64,000 bases of DNA, taken from contig SJOL01006699.1 in NCBI GenBank assembly GCA_004794785.1, forward strand, positions 444,825-508,824, in the 5' to 3' direction. This DNA comes from Opisthorchis felineus (lineage: Eukaryota; Platyhelminthes; Trematoda; Opisthorchiida; Opisthorchiidae). Position numbers and translations under genes: made by a program. Every line of letters starts with the position of its first letter. Position 1 is the stretch's first letter. This document shows, piece after piece, positions 14,044-26,668 of this stretch. The notes under the pieces were generated by a model. That model saw only the letters and a list, made by a program, of their open reading frames with translations, was not told the origin of the DNA and made no database searches.

Positions 14044-15099
14044 CTGAACCTCAGAAAATTGGCATGGGAAACGCCAATGCAATGCCGTAGAAAAAGTTAA
14101 GACGGACAGAAACTGACGATAAACAGGAGTTAGAATATAGCGTACATAACGTAAACAGAGAGACAGAAACACACAGCTTTCTATTCTTACGAGTAGGCTT
14201 GGCCTTGAGAGCCCGTTTTAGAACTTGTTAGCCATTAGCAGGAAGTGTCTTTCAAAGATAACAAAAACTGTCATTCACTCTGAAGTGCTGCTTACTAGTA
14301 AAGGAAATCCAGGAAAAATCAAGAATACTTACATTCTGGCAAAACATTTATCCACATTTTTAGAAAGGCAACCGCGAACATGCAATGAGTAAATTGCTAG
14401 TACACCGAAAGACTGCTCACATGTTCTTTCATTTCTTATAAACGTTTGATACATTTTCCATTCCATGTTTGAAAAGGGGCACTAATTGTAGATGAACTAT
14501 TCAGGTGAATCAAATTTCTTGCTTTAGTTCCTGCTTGATTATTCCTATGAACACCACACGATACGTGATAATGGACAGTTTACAATGTGTGTATCCGTCG
14601 TCTTTTTGTTGCTTTGATCTGCCGCACTTGGACGCATTTTTTTTTTACATTTTGGAAGGGGTAGAAGACTTGAATAGCTTTACCCTACCGATACCGCATG
14701 GGTTAAATAAATCAGCAAACCAAGCCCATGAAGATAAGAAGCAAGTTTGGGATTGACAAATCAAGATGAAAAGGGTAGACTAATAAAAATGGATGGTGCA
14801 CCATCAACCAATCAAACAAAAGGAAGGTAGACTACGACGCAATACAGATTACGAACATGCCGATTAGAAGGGAAAATAATAAACAACAAAGACAATAGCT
14901 AGTGGAGCAATTGGACGCAAGAAATGCAGACTAGCAAAATCCACTCATTTGCAAACAAATTTGATTTTGCGGGAGACTCACCTGTAACTCAGCCGAATCT
15001 CTCTTTTATGATGTTTTCAAGCAACTGCATGTGCTGCACCAGGCCGCCTCATGTTTCACATGGTACGATATTCCAGATATCGCGATACATGTGTAGAAG

Positions 15100-15470
15100 T
15101 AATGCAATACTCATAAGGTTGCTGAAACTTCTTCGACAGCCCACGACCAGTTTCGACCTTTTTGGGGCTCATCAGGTGGGTCCAGTCCCCTAGTTTCCGT
15201 CAACCTTATGTTCTACTTGAACCCAAACACCATAAACGACAGATTCAGCTAGGTTTCAGGTGGCTCTCTTGCAAAACCAAAGTTGTTTGCGAATGAGTGT
15301 ATTTCGCTAAGTTCGTGCAATTTGGGTTCAAGTAGAACATAATGTCGACGGACACTCGGGGACTGCGCCTACCTGGTAAGCCCCAAGAAGGGCAAAACCA
15401 GTCGTGGGCTGTCGAAGAATTTTCGGCAAATTTATGAGTAATGTATTACGTCTATAAGTGCAGACTACGT
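15100..15470 (+). mobile_element. Foldback family A, two-armed copy
   Basis: The left arm (ACTCATAAGGTTGCTGAAAC to GTTCTACTTGAACCC, about 15110-15220) is repeated in inverted orientation at about 15322-15440 (GGGTTCAAGTAGAAC to TTTATGAGTAATG). The arms pair over roughly 110 bases and enclose about 100 bases that are themselves conserved in other copies. The preceding segment 15028-15092 is also shared, inverted, with 60169-60230, so the mobile unit may be longer than the hairpin. No coding capacity is visible. Confidence 0.65.
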
Positions 15471-15589
15471 TGCAACACATATCACCAACGTATGAATCAG
15501 ACTCCAGGTAGAATTACTATTATGAGCAGCCAATCAGGTTAGATCTCGAAACTGCTCTTTGCAAACTTTATACGCCCAAGGTCGAAGGG

Positions 15590-15703
15590 AGGGTTTACCC
15601 ACTTAATAGGGCTTTGATGATGTCTCCTATACTAGTAACGAAACGTCTGCAAATCAGTTTTGCAGCTCGGTAAACAGGTCAACAACCACCTTATCAACTA
15701 CCA
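15590..15703 (+). repeat. Foldback family B, right arm
   Basis: GATGATGTCTCCTATACTAG, CGAAACGTCTGCAAATCAG, TGCAGCTCGGTAAACAG and ACCACCTTATCAACTACC align with the right arm. It lies about 120 bases after the family A element, so two families are clustered here. Confidence 0.48.
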
Positions 15704-16175
15704 ACGGGTTAGCAGTTCATATGGGTTGGGCTCATAAAAAACTGGCAATGACTTATTATAAATTATCTTCGTTTAAAAAACTAGCCGACTTCTGTGTACC
15801 TGCTAGGAGACTTGGTGTGGGCTAAGAAAAACTGTGGTTGATTGATTTCGATCAAATGTTGCCTTTGAAAGTAGTATTTCGGAACCAGCTTGGTCAAAGT
15901 ATCTGCTGACGATAAGGAATTGCATTTTTAAAAATGGGATCTTCAGTGTTTCCTGAATGGAGATTCCTCGCATAGATGAAGAAATACCGTATACATGACG
16001 TTACCAAAATTACATCCCAAAAACAGCTTTTTAGGCTCCTTTTTAAATGAGCGATTCGCTTGGTGAGGAAGTACTTTAGCCAAATTCGAGGAAATAACGA
16101 TATTTTAAGGGGAATAGTCTTCGTATCAAGATACTCAAGAACGAGAGCTGTCCGGTGTAAGAGGCACACAGTCCG

Positions 16176-16363
16176 TGAAGGGATCGAGATGGCTCAGTGG
16201 TTAGCAAGCGAATTTACTGGCCGTAAGGTCCGTGATTCGAACCCGACCTCTGCCTCTCGATTGCCCCTGTCTAGGCTTGGGCAACACAGCGGTATCCCAG
16301 CCCTCGTGCTTGGTTCTGGTGGCATGGCATTTAGGCACCAAAAGGATGCTACAGCTGAACGAA
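16176..16363 (+). mobile_element. tRNA-derived SINE (family C), plus copy
   Basis: The left part resembles a tRNA. A box A-like TGGCTCAGTGG lies at 16190-16200, and a box B-like GATTCGAACCC at 16234-16244. The tRNA-unrelated body continues with CTGTCTAGGCTTGGGCAAC and ends near ACAGCTGAACGA. The same unit occurs inverted at 49.9-50.1 kb. Box spacing matches an internal RNA polymerase III promoter. Confidence 0.7.
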
Positions 16364-16904
16364 TTCATGAGTTTGTCATCATTGCAAGGAAGATCACACT
16401 AACCGTTTCCTGTAGATGCTCAATGTTCTGGAAAACTCGGCACTATCGTTCCGCAAAGCAGCCTTCAACACAGTCATTCATTTCAACTCAATCAGTCAGG
16501 GTGGTAATCCACACACTTTGCATGATGTTATTTTCTGATTGAATACTTATTGTAGCTGACGTCATCCCAGTCTTTCACTTTGCACGCGCTCATATTACGT
16601 AAGAGATGCATGCCAAGCACACACCAAAATTTCCTCGTTCCCATGGTACAACGTATGTAGTTTTACATAGACGTTACATAAAATCTTCGCTCTAGAAACA
16701 AGCTAATTTTTAGTAGAGAGTTCCCAAAAACGCATGATCTCTAGTGTCAGCTCCCTCGTTGGCATGAAGTTTTTGACTTGGTCATTTGCCGGTAGATTGA
16801 ATGTTTCTGCTTTCAGAATCCCAGTAATGTCAACATCAGTATTAACAACAATGCACACTGGGATGTACTGGGGTATAAACTTTTAAGATAAACGTGATGT
16901 TATT

Positions 16905-17090
16905 ATGCTGGTCATTGCATATTGGGCACTGGTGCTCGCTGTCTTTATCAATGGATCTTGCATAAACAGCGATAGCACTAAAAGTTCTGAAGATGATGCT
17001 TGCAGTCTAAATTTAGAAGCACTATATAGGTCGTTTGATGCACCTGATCTGTTCCAATGCCTTTCGCGCCCAAAACGGAATGCCACCTAG
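16905..17090 (+). CDS. Possible small secreted peptide, 61 residues
   Basis: An ATG at 16905 opens 61 codons to TAG. Residues 1-18 form a classical signal peptide pattern (MLVIAYWALVLAVFINGS). The rest is short and polar with three cysteines (about residues 19, 33 and 52) and a basic PKR near the end. It may be a complete short gene or a first exon; no convincing donor was found inside it. The other strand also has an open frame across this interval, so the evidence is the signal-peptide-like start alone. Confidence 0.3.
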   Translation: MLVIAYWALVLAVFINGSCINSDSTKSSEDDACSLNLEALYRSFDAPDLFQCLSRPKRNAT

Positions 17091-17099
17091 ACTAATTGA

Positions 17100-20000
17100 A
17101 CGATAAATCTCCAAAGATAACCAGCGGTCACAAAATTACCAATGCAAGACATGTAGAATGTCCACCTTCGCTGTATTATACATATTTTCATTAGACAAAT
17201 AGATTACCACACTACGCCGTGGTTCAACTAATAAAGCTTGGGTCACTTAGAGAGTTGGTGTAATTTGTCCACCCATCCAAACTTCCAGTAACACTACTCA
17301 TCATTCTGCTTACCTGGAGATGTCTTTTGTTAGTCTCATATCTCTATATTTTGAAATGTACTCAACGTTGGGCGAATCTACCAAACAGGTAAACTTCTCC
17401 GTAATGTCTAGAACAATTTACGACACCATACTGATCGTTGGCAAATAAAAGGTTGAGAGAGACCATGAGGATTGCCATAAACGGGTTCAGGACAAGTCAC
17501 TCCTCAAAACAGTTGGAGGCTTTATTCACTGCAGTAAGCGCAGTGCGTGGTAAGGCCCTTGAGATTAGACTAATAAAGCACTAGCCAAAAACATTTCCTC
17601 GACTAACTTGACGAGAAATAGGAAAATTCACCTTCTTCTAGCTGATAAGATTACGAACCGTTCCCTGCTAAAAAGCCCGTCACTGGTTCTGGAACTGAAA
17701 CAGCCGTAGCTATAATTAGCCACAAACGAGTAATACCCTTGAATTAGATCGCAAACGGATTGGAACGACTCGGATTTAGTCATAAACCGGCTTTGAGAAG
17801 GCATGTGATGGAAAACAAAACGAAATGCGGCCCCTACTTAAAAGGTGTTTGATAAACTGGGGTCACTTTAGCAGATTACTGAAACTTTCCAATCAACTCG
17901 AACTGAAATCTGGAACAAATGACAACCGCTCTTTGTGGAAGTTTTTCTAATGATCTGTGACAGGTTACAGTAGTCCTGACCAGGTTTCCTTCTTTGGGTA
18001 AGACAGTGTAAAAAAAGGTAAAACGAATGTGTTGGCATCCTACTGATTTTCCGCTCGTTTCGCTAACTGCTCAGCAGACAGCAATCACATGACACACGTT
18101 TTATACAGTCTGTGAAATCGGGGGGCAATGCAAATTTTCCCGTCAGAAATAACAGAAGAGGAGCCAACTGAGAAACACCGGAGTGAAACTTATTTCCTGC
18201 TGCAAACGTCCGGAGCGACATAAAACTTTTACTAATTTTTGGCTATGGAAACCCGAAGAGAGTTTCAGATAAAACGGTAAAAAAATTAATTGTTTCGCTA
18301 CCATTTTTCTATTTGCTATAATCCCTGGGAAGAATGTCACGCTTGTGATTTCGTAATCATAGACCTTGTGGAATGTGGTTGTTTTTTACTCATTTTATAT
18401 TCAATATTCCTAACAAAAATAGCCGAAGTTTTTATCAACCAAATTTAAAACTAATACGAAAAAGCCTGCTCACATTGTGCATTCCTAAAACCCATGATGC
18501 ATTAGCACCCGGTTGAAAGTTGGCAAACTTTGTGACAAGCTGTAACAAAGAATAGCGTCAATTCTAGTGATTCGCAACAGAGTCTATTTCAGCTTGCCAT
18601 CAGCTATTTGTGTGCCTTTGACAGAAAGAAAGCAGACCATTTCCAAGTATGTTGGTACGGATGTTGATTGCTATGGAAAAGATACTGTATCAACTAAAGC
18701 ACCACTTGCTGACACAACTGGCACTATGGTGCTCCGGAGCATAGTCATGTGGACTAGATTTAAATTTACAATCTGTTTACGGTACATGACCAGCTGATCT
18801 TGTTTACAGTCTGGTGTGTCTTCTATTTAGAAAAAGCCCATATCCGGGTTAACCTGTGAACACATGATGCGGTTGCCAGCTAGTGACTATTCAGCATTGT
18901 TCTCTGAACGAACGTGTACGATTGAAATCACAAGGTGTTGTTGCGGAATATTTAGTTGTGTATTCAAACGGAGAATATGTAATATAAAGCGCCGTCATTT
19001 GTGTGTGGGAAATGCATGTTTACTGGGCTTCCTGACCTTTACGGAACCAAGAAGATTGATCAATAACATCACCGAAACCGAGTAGTATGAATGATTTTAA
19101 AACATAGCATTGGTAATCGGTATACTAGGGAATGAAATGTTTTTCAAATAACTATACAAAGACCCCGCCCACTGTTATCTCTTAATTTTGGAAAGCCTGA
19201 TAATAAAAAATGTCTACGACAGACGTGGAAGGATGCATAGAAGTGCATAAACGAAGAGAGGAACGCCCCTAACAAAATGACTTCCAAGTTCTCTGGAAAT
19301 GAGACACACATAAAGAGGCCATTAACTGAAGAAACCAGGGCGTTGCTCGATGCGCTTTAAAGCGCGGTAAGCGCTTGCATGGTTAATATTCGCACAGCAG
19401 GCACGTGGTGTCTGTCCTACAGGTCAAATGTGAATTTCATTGCCAAGAAAGAATATTCAACACCGTATCACACGTGTAAAAGAGTACGTAATGGTGACCG
19501 TACACTCGTTAGTAACTACGGATTTAGAAGGTTCCAGTCCATAAATAGCCTTGCTGTTTGGAGGAATAAGTCACTTCGACATGAAACGTTCATCACTTCT
19601 GAACTAAAAAAATTGACATCGTAATTGATTAAGCGTAGGGCTGAGGTAATGTTGGCAACACCATAACCCTGTTTTGTGTGAATCCACTAGGGATTCCCTG
19701 TCCGGTGGAAACTATGTTTACGCCTATAACCGTTGCTCGACGCCCTCGAAAAGCCTTCAGGTCAAGCTTCATAAAAGATGTCGAAGTATCCCAGACGACG
19801 GAAACTTTCTCCTAGTTCTCTTGCAAACCGATTATGGCAAGCACAGCCAGCATCATTCGTGATCCAAACTTTAACTGACCACAGTTTCCAGGATAATCTA
19901 AACATATCTAAACATCATGACGACACCAGGCGTTTCTAACACTCATCTTCAGGCAGTGGTACCAGGCCTGAACACGCCGGATAAATACCCAGCGTTCTGC

Positions 20001-20465
20001 AAACGCAAGCCGTTGACTAGAAAGTAATGACCATCAGCTTTGTTAGCATTCCACCGATTCAAGCAGCCACCATTTCCTCCTTAGTGTGCACACACCGTAT
20101 AACCCCTGATCGAAAAGTCGCGCATCATTATTGCGTAGTACCCGCTTTTCCGTACGCACTCTCCGCTGAATCGGGACGTCTCTATGCAGAGTGAAAACAC
20201 AGACCCTCATATTGTTTGACGGCGTGGATGTAGTTAAATGCGGTGTCTTTCGGTGGATGTGGATGACCACGAATACACTGCCCGATGTAATTATCTGGTC
20301 TTATTTACCTGGTACGACTGAGCATGAGTGAATGTGTCGGGCTCGGTATTAGTCAGCTCCTCGTGATATACAGTCGCTGACGTGACTTGAAACCATCACG
20401 AATTACATCATCTGGCAGTTTCATTAGATGCTGTTTGTGGTTGCTGAGTCCCTCTCTCTTGAAAG
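17100..20465. other. Gap, no supportable gene
   Basis: The reading frame at 18864-19085 is cysteine-rich but lacks a signal peptide or splice support. An 18-codon segment at 18597-18650 has an acceptor (CTATTTCAG) and donor (GTATGT) but no partners. Upstream exons of the 20.5 kb gene may be hidden here. Confidence 0.35.
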
Positions 20466-20772
20466 TAAATGGGATGTCAAAATGTCAGGGCGCATATCGG
20501 ACAGAGAGGAGTGATGAGTCTCTCGGCGAAGCAAGAAGAGACAGGCTTTGCCCGATGTTTTCTGCCCCCACACATTATTACTCTCGTCATTCGGGCGTCA
20601 TACCAACTCTTTACACCTCTACCTCAGCAGCTTCAAGCATCTGTCTATGGTGAGTCTGAGTCTGCACATACGATTCAGTCCTCAGCAAGGGCAAGACCAT
20701 CCAATGAGTTGTCATGGAACTTTTAGCCCAGTTGCGGCATCGACAACTGAAGTACTACATCCATCGCCATGA
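20466..20772 (+). CDS. 3' end of an unidentified plus-strand gene with a 29-nt intron
   Basis: A strong pyrimidine tract ends in CTCTCTTGAAAG at 20465. Exon 20466-20649 is open in phase 1, encoding a Ser/Thr/Tyr-rich segment including FSAPTHYYSRHSGVIPT, and stops at a perfect donor GTGAGT. The intron 20650-20678 is only 29 nt and ends GATTCAG. Exon 20679-20772 continues in the matching phase (CPQQGQDHPMSCHGTFSP) to TGA. All three frames are fairly open here, so composition alone does not decide; the donor and phase match do. Function is unknown. The missing 5' part should end in phase 1. Confidence 0.42.
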
Positions 20773-21104
20773 TGAACAATTTTGGACCTCCCCGCATCAC
20801 CACCTTGTGGAAGTGAACCTCCGAATAAGGGAAACTACTACAAGATTCTTATTGGACCGTTTGGTTAATGGAACTAGAGACTACGATGGTCAAGCTCTTC
20901 AGCAAATCTGACAACTGCGTCATACAAAACCGAATTAAAAGCCTTCAAGATATCAGCGAACAACAAACTGAGGTTAGAGGCAGTCGACAAAGAGGAACGA
21001 AGCAAAGCATGTAAAAGCGTGGTAGCTTCCTTTCCAGATGTGTAGCAAGGTGAAGCAAAGTGTGGGAAGTGTGTGGGATGTGTGGAGGTCCGGAAGGGAT
21101 GTGA

Positions 21105-21310
21105 TGACAGTTCGCAAACTTCGTACAAAAGCCAAATTGGTACGCAAATGAGTGTATTGGTTAAAGTTCCTGCAATTTGGGGTAAAGTGGAACATAAAAT
21201 TGATGGAATCTCGGGGGTGGCGCCTATCTGATGAGCCCCGAGAAGAGCGAAACCGGTCATGCGCTGTCGAAGAATTTCCGGAAGCCTTATGAGTAGTGTG
21301 TTACCTCAAT
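21105..21310 (+). repeat. Foldback family A, middle plus right arm
   Basis: This copy holds the middle segment (GCAAATGAGTGTATT) and the right arm (CTGATGAGCCCCGAGAAG to TTATGAGTAGTGTGTTAC). No left arm is seen upstream. It follows the candidate gene end at 20.5-20.8 kb. Confidence 0.55.
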
Positions 21311-22467
21311 ATGTAACTTGGTTTTTATGCTGACAGCCGGTCATCCGGAGAAATATTGTTTCAGTCTCACCAACAGAGTGCTTTTTTATCGCAAGCATGA
21401 CAGTGACTCCGGGTGGGATCAAAGGGGGCCTGCAACTCCTCACTCGGCCAAGCCTATCTGCATTAGCTTGAGTAAGGTTCGCCTGTCGGCAGTGCTGACT
21501 CAGACCAATCTGTTTTGGAAACTAACTGAAATATCCAGCATATGTCGACCGAGCGAACCCTTTCGTATCAAGAATGTTATGGGAGTGGATTTGATGATGG
21601 GGTAGCTGGCCAGCTTTTGAATTATAGCACTAATCACTGTCCTCATACGTGAACTCCACGGGTTTCACCCATATACCGGTTGGGGTTGGTGAAGGGGCGC
21701 CAGATGGATTGTGTATTTCACTGTCGAAAGTAACATGTACGGTGAAACCAAACTTTGCGCTTGGTCACATCTGGGGTAGCTGAACTCCTAGCTCACTCAG
21801 CCTGACTTCTGTGCTATTCAGTGGGCCTCAAGGCAGGGAAGATAAGCTCACCGTCACCAGCGCATGTAAATTAGTCAGCCTTGGCAACTATGTAAAAGTC
21901 TAGAACATTTTAACTTGAGAATCTGAAAGAAATAGAAGATAAAGGGATATTTATTGGCGGGAAAAATTTTTAACGGTATTTTCAAGGAACAACAACCTGG
22001 TAGATGGTCCCTTTATCATTGTGACTGCGCTTTCAGCTTATTCCCGAGTATTTTCCACCGTTACGGCGGCACACTATTCTTCATTCAGAACTCAAGATTT
22101 TTACGTGGTACATAGTTGAGGCATGTGAACTGGTCAAGGAAACAATCTTATTATTTTACAGGTGGTCACATCCAAAAGTGTGTTCTCTCTGAAGTACAAA
22201 GACCGACTGTGTTACGCCATTCAAATGATATCCGAGAGATCTTCGGAATTTCTGTGTATGACCCGGAAGTTTTTATCCCGAGACTCGAAGAGGCCGCCTC
22301 TGTAAAAACGGACGCAACTAACAATATCGAAAGAGCATCAATCAATAGCTCCAGGTGGCAATCCCTAACGATGACTCTAAATGACTGAGTTGTTTAAACT
22401 CTGTAGGGATATATCTCATTTAAAAATCAGTACAGGTGTGGTTGATTTCAATCAAAACAACAAGGGA

Positions 22468-22531
22468 GAAACCGGTTGTGGGCTGTCAAAGAGTTGTTAG
22501 CAACCGTCTGAGTAGTGTGTTACGTCTAGAC
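22468..22531 (+). repeat. Foldback family A, right-arm terminus
   Basis: Only the terminal part remains: AAACCGGTTGTGGGCTGTC through GAGTAGTGTGTTACGTCTAG. It defines the outer end of the family, CTAGACGTAACACACTACTC in inverse orientation. Confidence 0.5.
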
Positions 22532-25500
22532 GATGAAAAGTGTTGTTCCAGTAGACGCTCGATCATATCTGACGCATCTGCCTGATAATTCTCAATCGAG
22601 ACGGAACAGCAGTGGATTTCGTCCTGGGTCAGTGTAAATTTTATCATAACCAGAGTGGATGCCAAAGTACTTTGGAATATGAAAACCACATGTTGACCTG
22701 TGAAAGGGCCACGTGCCTAAAAATTCTATTTTCATTTAGCCTTTCCAACCTCGGAATGTCGATCCACAATACAATAATACGCCAGTGAACTTCATACATG
22801 TTACGTGCATACCATCACACACTTCTTTGAATTAGGTAATGTTCAAGGGTAGGGTCACTTGCACCTCTTTTGTTCTGAGAATATCCTCAGGTCAATCTGC
22901 TATTTGCAATCGATCAAGCATGTACGTGCACGCAAGTTATTGTCACATGATTCGCTGCGCAAGTCCGTTATTGTTCACAACGGTTTATCATCCCTGTGAT
23001 TGCAAATGACGCGGATATTACACTGAAGGGTTCAGTATTACGAACGTCCATTAGGCGTAGGATGTAGAACAGGCAGAACAAATATCATGTCAAATATTCA
23101 GGGAGTTTTCAGTGAATTTTCACCAATTTACCGCCTTACTCTATGCTCATCCAAAAGTTGCTTCAAAGCTATTATGTTTGCTATGAGTGGAACAACGAAA
23201 TAACAGTTTAGTGAAACGTCATTAACGATAAGCTAGACAGCCCCGAACTGAATAGACGTAACTGAAAAACATTTGTACAATTCGTCTGAGTCTAGCTGAC
23301 CAGCCTATCGTAAAACCTATCAAAGCTATTCTTAAACTTTGAGGTTTATGCTGGGTTACGTGATTTGTGTTGGCCTCCTGACAAAGAACAAGCAATACAG
23401 CCACGAGGAAAACAGCTTTGTCGCAGCTAGTTTGCCGTGTACAGTTTGCATTCAGACAATTTGACGAAACGACGTTTTGTGGAATTCAACCTCAAAGATC
23501 ATTTTAGGGTTACTTGTGTGTCCGCTAGGAGTGAAAAATCGAAACCGTGATGGAAAGCCAAGATTTCGTCTGTTTTGTTTCGTAATCGACTCCTTGAACT
23601 CATTGATGCACTAGTGAACACGCTTACTCAGTCGGCGATCTAGTTAATGCAGTTCACAGCTGTGTGTTCACAGAATTCTACATATCTTCCATTTGGGTTT
23701 GGCTGGCGTTTTGTTTTTCTAGGCGGTGGTTTAATAACGGTTTTCGAATTTTACATAAGAAGTAAATAAATTCCAATGAGGTTCCGTAAACCCCCCAAGG
23801 CTCCAAAATATTTTTCCACGGTCATGTAGGCTTCGAAGAATTCTCAGACAGAATCGAACTTGGAACAGACCAAAGAGAATTTGAGTATAACGACCTTGTG
23901 AGGTACCCAAAATTCGATGTTGATTTCCTTAATATTAGACCATACATGCTGTACAGTCGACACATCTGGGCACAAACTCAAGATTACAAAATTCCCAACC
24001 GTATTTGCCACATGGAATCCCGCTAGCTCAGTATGTCATCAGCTACTATTCGAGGGTGACCATAATCTCCATCAAATGTGAAATATTTGCGGTACATCTC
24101 AGCCCATAATTAGAAAAGAGGCGTCTGCAACGCAAAAAAGGATGCATCGAAATTCATTTCAAAGCAAATCTGGGCAAATGGGAGACTCAGCTTGGAGACT
24201 CACATGGATCAGTCGTTTATAATATTCTTGGACCAAATGGGCTGCACAGAAGCAACTTTTGTTCAGATATCTTACCATTCAGATGAGCTCAAAGTAGGGT
24301 GTAACTAGGACTAAAGTTGATGGAGATTATGGAAATAGTAAGGAAAAGACCAGTTGGGGTTGTCTAGACCTTTAGTCAACCCTATAAGTTGTATTGAATG
24401 ACGAACTTTCCTTGACTCCAAATTAGTCAACCCGAACGCCATTTGGTAATTAGTTACGATAGCTCATAGACTATTCCTCTCAATGGAGACGTCTATCTCC
24501 TAAGGCCCCGTCTTGTTTCCGTTTCTGAACATGCCCGTTTTAGGAGGATACATATTTCTGATTGCTCGTTGTCGAATTTTCATTCTGTCAGTTTAACCAC
24601 GCCAATGATCGGAAGTGTGATTGATCCAGTATCCGTGGTGTTCTCACATGTGACTTTTTAGTCACCTGTTTTAAAAAAGAAGTTTGACGCATTAGATCGG
24701 AAATGAACTTGAACAAGGAGGTAAAACGTCTAAGTCGGTAGACGTCAGTTACTCTGTTGAAACGATCTATGAAGCGCATTGATTGACAATCGGATGGGAA
24801 GCGCACATAATTGATCTGCATGAGACATTGATTGTTTGCATTTCTTCAAAACCTGACTGTTGTTGAACTTATGTAAAACTGCTGCAATGGACATCTGGTT
24901 TTGCAAATCGGCACCTAGGTTTCATATTCAGCAGTGCTTATTTTAGCCGCGAGATGACGTCAGCAACAGCTAATTCATCCAGTCATTTTCCACTTGTGCT
25001 GTAAGTTACATCCTATCCCATTTCTTTCATGATAGCGACTTGTGCTGACTAAGTGGCTAATTATTTGTAGTAATGTTAACAAGTTTGATACTGATCATGA
25101 TGGCGGGCGCATCCTCGCATTGGACAACAGTTTCACGTTTAGGAAGGGCCACCTGACCCCAACGGTGACTAGAACACTAAACAAATACTTCATCATTGAG
25201 ATGCTTCTATTCCAGCCTCACAGAAGGTGTTGATTAGTATCGCTGTTTGCATTTTAATCGTGACAAGACTTATTCCTCTTTTCACGGCATACCCATGTGG
25301 GTAAACTGAAGACAAGCTGAAGTCCTATTGGACCCTACTGGTCTTTGTTTGTGAATCCAGCCGGCAAAAACCTAGCATATTTGACCGGTGAATCCTGCAC
25401 TCCCAGTCAGGCATCATTGATGACAATCAATACCTGAAAACAACCACAAACATGCTAACAACCTTGACGTAGCCCTGATTTTAGACAACAGTTCAATAAA

Positions 25501-26496
25501 ACCTATCAATCACGCTATATGAAGAACTTACGACTAACTTTAATTTGGCAGTCTCTTTGTGCAAATTGCATGCGACGATAATAGGCACGAGGCAAATTTG
25601 AGTGCAAGTGGCATGCTTTAAACTGAGTGAAGACCGGAATGCTAGACTAAATGAATTTTTTTAATGGCTGACAAAAGCGATGTATCATAATCACCGCCTT
25701 CATTAGATTAATGATTATTCTGTGCTTTCTTTTACGTTCCTTTGGATAAAAGGAAGTCAGATTAGTTAGTTTTCTACCAGTACTTTGACGCTTTCTGTCT
25801 GAAGGCAATAGGCCTTTTTTCCGCCTAACCATACATTGCCATGACAGACTCAGCCCAACCCTTGTTATGTTTCCTTATACCACATTTAATGTTCACTAAT
25901 ACCTGAGCTACTAAAATTTTTCCCAAACAGTACTTAAATTTAAATAGGAATTTGGCTGCTAAACCTTTAAAATTGCAAGTAATGAACATTGTTCAAATGC
26001 ATATCCGTTGAGGTGACTTGGTTTTGTTCACTAGGTGAATATGAGGAATCTCCCATAAGTTGTAGTATCATTTTGAAATCTTCAAACTCAGGCTGCCTTA
26101 CCATCCCGATATTGCGGGGAAGCAGGAGCGCTAAAAACGGTTGAGACATAAGTTCGTGTCATTCAGTCAGTTTGCTTTGTGAGGAGCTCCTCCAGCGAAA
26201 TTACAGCTACAAGCCTATCTAAATTTTCTGCCCAGGTCCGTCATACTTACCGCTAAGTGTATTACTATCCGCTTTCCAGTAAATAGACGGGAGTGTTCCT
26301 ATGAGTTATCAATTACCTGGCGTGACGTGCAGGCCACTGAAGATGACTAGCGGTGCTGTCGGGAAGGTGTTCCATCTACCGTATTCCAGCGGCCGTAACC
26401 GACGACACGGTAGCTGATATCCATTCTGCTTGACCGATAAACCTCATACAATAACAAAAATCGTAGTCTCTCGAGGAGAACTACTCCCAAATTTGC

Positions 26497-26668
26497 TGAA
26501 AACATTCCGGCAGCCTACAGTCGGTTTTGCTTTTCCTGGGGCTCATCAGGTAAGCGTAGTTCCTGAGGTTCCGTCAACCCCATGTTCTACTTGAACATAA
26601 AATGCACAAAATTCACCGTTAAAACCAAATCAATGTGAAAGTGAGAGTATTTGGAGAACGATAACTTA
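26497..26668 (+). repeat. Foldback family A, left arm plus middle
   Basis: TTTGCTGAAAACATTCCGGC, GGGGCTCATCAGGTAAGCG and TTCCGTCAACCCCATGTTC match the left arm, and the AAAACCAAAT...GAGAGTATTTG middle follows. The right arm is absent. The copy is strongly diverged. Confidence 0.5.

Noticed and set aside
16176..16250. Functional tRNA gene
   Set aside because: The acceptor stem does not pair and the sequence runs on into a repeated non-tRNA body, so it is a SINE.
18864..19085. Cysteine-rich 73-codon plus frame
   Set aside because: It has no signal peptide and no splice support, and a GT-rich tract explains part of the cysteine content.
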